Shown: positions 62,678 through 64,000 of the stretch, one piece after another
How the letters are laid out: each line of letters begins with the position of its first letter
Position numbering within the stretch: the first letter of the stretch is position 1
Assembly (NCBI RefSeq): GCF_015355785.1
Contig: NZ_JADKYW010000006.1
Span: forward strand, 663,875-727,874
Reading direction: 5' to 3'
Source: Arthrobacter gandavensis
Lineage (GTDB): Bacteria; Actinomycetota; Actinomycetes; Actinomycetales; Micrococcaceae
DNA length: 64,000 nucleotides
Notes under the pieces: model-generated
Databases searched by the model: none
Seen by the model: only the letters and a program-made list of their open reading frames with translations
What the model was told of the DNA's origin: nothing
Program-made: the position numbers and the translations under genes

Positions 62678-62889
62678 AGACCAATAGATAATACTACGCA
62701 CCGGCCGGACTCCCCCGCACCTGGACAGCCGCTCTGGTCTGCGGAAACACCCAAACAGGACACGGGAAAAAGTTTCTCGGAAAAATTCAATACATCTGCA
62801 TCCAAACCGGGGATCCCGCGAGTAAAGGAGGTGTAGGCCACAAAGAGCCAGGGCACAGCACCCGGCACCGATATCAAGAGGAGAAGCCA

Positions 62890-63720
62890 ATGCGCAGGAC
62901 CACCACACTTTTCGCCGCAGCAGGACTGGCCGCCGCGGCAGGACTGGCCGCCGCACCCGCAGCTTCGGCAGCGGATGACGCCCAGCTCTCCGTGTTCCAC
63001 GGCGTCCCGGACACGACTGTGGACGTGTACGTCAACGGCGAACTGACCCTTGACGACTTCACCCCGGGCAGCATGGCCGGCCCACTGTCGCTTCCTGCGG
63101 GCAGCTATGAGCTGGCCATTACCGCTCCGGATGCCGCGGATGCCTCCGCACCTATCATCGGCCCGGTGACCGCGGACCTGACCGCTGGCGGGAATTTCAC
63201 GGCAGTAGCCAACCTTGGCGCGGACGGAACACCGACCGCCAACCTCTACACAAATGACACCTCCACCATCGAAGCCGGAAAAGCCGGCCTGACGGTCCGC
63301 CACGTGGCAGCAGCCCCGGAGGTTGACGTGCTGGCCAACGGCACGCCGGTTATTACCAACCTGGCCAACCCGGACGAGCAGACCCTGTCGGTGGATCCGG
63401 GAACAATTTCCGCTTCCGTCGCAGCAGCCGGAACCACCGAACCGGTAATCGGCCCGGCTGACCTGACTCTGCCTGAGGGCGTTCACACCATTGTTTACGC
63501 CTGGGGATCTCTGGACGCCGGCAACCTGGCCCTGGCGACCCAGACCATTGAGGGTATGGAAAGCGCTCCCAACGCAGTACCCGGCGCACTGCCCGCTGCC
63601 CAGGACAACAACGGCGGCATCATGCTCGCCGCCGCCGGCGGCCTGACGCTGATGGTCCTGGCCGGCACCGCTGTGGCGGCCCGACGCCGCAGCGCCGTGG
63701 ACGCAAGCTCCACGGAGTAA
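62890..63720 (+). CDS. DUF4397 surface protein
   Basis: A 276-residue exported protein. A signal peptide (FAAAGLAAAAGLAAAPAASA) is followed by two similar beta-sandwich halves typical of DUF4397: LSVFHGVPDTTVDVYVNGE and LTVRHVAAAPEVDVLANGT. A C-terminal hydrophobic helix and RRR anchor (GGLTLMVLAGTAVAARRR) would hold it in the membrane. No LPxTG motif is present before the helix. ATG 62890 has GAGGAG eight bases upstream. The next gene starts as a secreted protein; in relatives the neighbour is a class F sortase. Confidence 0.85.
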   Translation: MRRTTTLFAAAGLAAAAGLAAAPAASAADDAQLSVFHGVPDTTVDVYVNGELTLDDFTPGSMAGPLSLPAGSYELAITAPDAADASAPIIGPVTADLTAGGNFTAVANLGADGTPTANLYTNDTSTIEAGKAGLTVRHVAAAPEVDVLANGTPVITNLANPDEQTLSVDPGTISASVAAAGTTEPVIGPADLTLPEGVHTIVYAWGSLDAGNLALATQTIEGMESAPNAVPGALPAAQDNNGGIMLAAAGGLTLMVLAGTAVAARRRSAVDASSTE

Positions 63721-63753
63721 GCCGCGGGGCGTGCACAGCACCCCCGCTAAGGG

Positions 63754-63799
63754 AAGAAGGTGCAGTGCGGCCGGCGGTTCGGCTGCACTGCACCTTCTT
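63754..63799 (+). terminator. Hairpin after the DUF4397 gene
   Basis: Fifteen-base perfect arms (63754-63768, 63785-63799) with a 16-nt loop, followed by CGGCCC; lacks a long T-run. Likely a terminator or 3' stabiliser. Confidence 0.7.
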
Positions 63800-63890
63800 C
63801 GGCCCGTCCTTACTTCCCCGGATTTCTTCCACAGTTCGTTCCCGGCCGCACAAATGCCGGGAACCCAAAGAATCGAAAGGCCTTCCCACC

Positions 63891-64000
63891 ATGCACCAGT
63901 CCGGGCGCTCCCGCAGGTACGTTGCCGCGTGGCTGGCAGCCGGAGCACTGGCCATGGGTTCCTGCGCTTCCGTCCCGGCCGCCAGTGACCCGGCGACCAC
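63891..64000 (+). CDS. Secreted protein start, possible class F sortase (partial)
   Basis: The first 36 codons begin MHQSGRSRRYVAAWLAAGAL and continue AMGSCASVPAASDPATT, a signal peptide with a possible lipobox-like Cys. The gene leaves the window. Its place after a DUF4397 gene suggests a class F sortase, a common neighbour in Arthrobacter, but the catalytic part is not in view. Confidence 0.5.
   Translation, partial: MHQSGRSRRYVAAWLAAGALAMGSCASVPAASDPAT

Noticed and set aside
63600..63720. LPxTG sorting signal in the DUF4397 protein
   Set aside because: The residues before the C-terminal helix (GALPAAQDNNGG) do not fit LPxTG or common variants.
62668..63948. Long minus-strand frame opposite the DUF4397 gene
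   Set aside because: It overlaps a complete exported protein with a signal peptide and a proper ribosome-binding site; no domain is seen.

Overview
The window is high-GC actinobacterial DNA and almost certainly comes from the chromosome of an Arthrobacter-type member of the Micrococcaceae. This rests on family knowledge: a class Ib nrdHIEF cluster, mycothiol-type proteins, an actinobacterial translational T-box before ileS, the order clpX-clpP2-clpP1-tig, a long RNase E/G with an Ala/Glu/Pro-rich N-terminus, a DUF4397 protein next to a possible class F sortase, and frequent GTG/TTG starts. No database search was possible.

Layout. 1-3.6 kb: nrdH-nrdI-nrdE-nrdF on the minus strand (nrdF is cut by the window edge), with paired NrdR boxes upstream. 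3.9-17.8 kb is accessory: a LysR regulator, an FUSC membrane protein, an App1-type phosphatase, an intact IS3-family element that split a terminator hairpin, a fatty-acid desaturase, a patatin remnant, a TipA-like MerR regulator with its own promoter, a PLP deaminase/aldolase coupled to a sugar-lactone oxidase, an MFS exporter, a lysoplasmalogenase remnant, a NUDIX-NYN fusion and a saccharopine-dehydrogenase-like protein. 17.8-30 kb: two identical tRNA-Ala genes, then the minus-strand run rne, rplU-rpmA, obgE-proB-proA-(small membrane protein)-nadD-(Ala/Pro-rich protein)-rsfS. 30-37.5 kb: a VKOR protein, a stand-alone maltokinase-cap protein, ndk, and ileS-folC-DUF4233 behind a T-box. 37.5-43.4 kb: an SDR, an AbiEi/DUF559-like orphan bracketed by repeats, a PGPGW protein, a DUF488 protein and valS. 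43.4-50.4 kb: a mycothiol nitroreductase-like protein, clpX, clpP2, clpP1, tig, tRNA-Pro, tRNA-Gly, an Fpg/Nei glycosylase and rpiB. 50.5-59.5 kb: a secreted metalloprotease behind a highly structured leader, pepN, an OsmC protein, an MscS-like channel, a truncated hemoglobin, an unknown gene with a thioesterase, and tesB. 59.5-64 kb: ettA, a lipoprotein, an SSB-like protein, tRNA-Arg, a DUF4397 surface protein and the start of another secreted protein.

The core regions form linked units: dNTP supply (nrd), proline and NAD synthesis with ribosome assembly (obgE-proBA-nadD-rsfS), tRNA charging and folate (ileS-folC, valS), and protein quality control (tig-clpP1P2-clpX). The most unusual signals are in RNA and DNA structure: (a) a 125-nt element before the metalloprotease with a closing stem, a 13-bp stem and a pseudoknot-forming 9-bp pairing; (b) an SD-sequestering hairpin before rne; (c) an IS3 element sitting exactly in the apical part of a terminator; (d) an extra NrdR-like box before a LysR gene; (e) repeats bracketing the AbiEi/DUF559-like gene.
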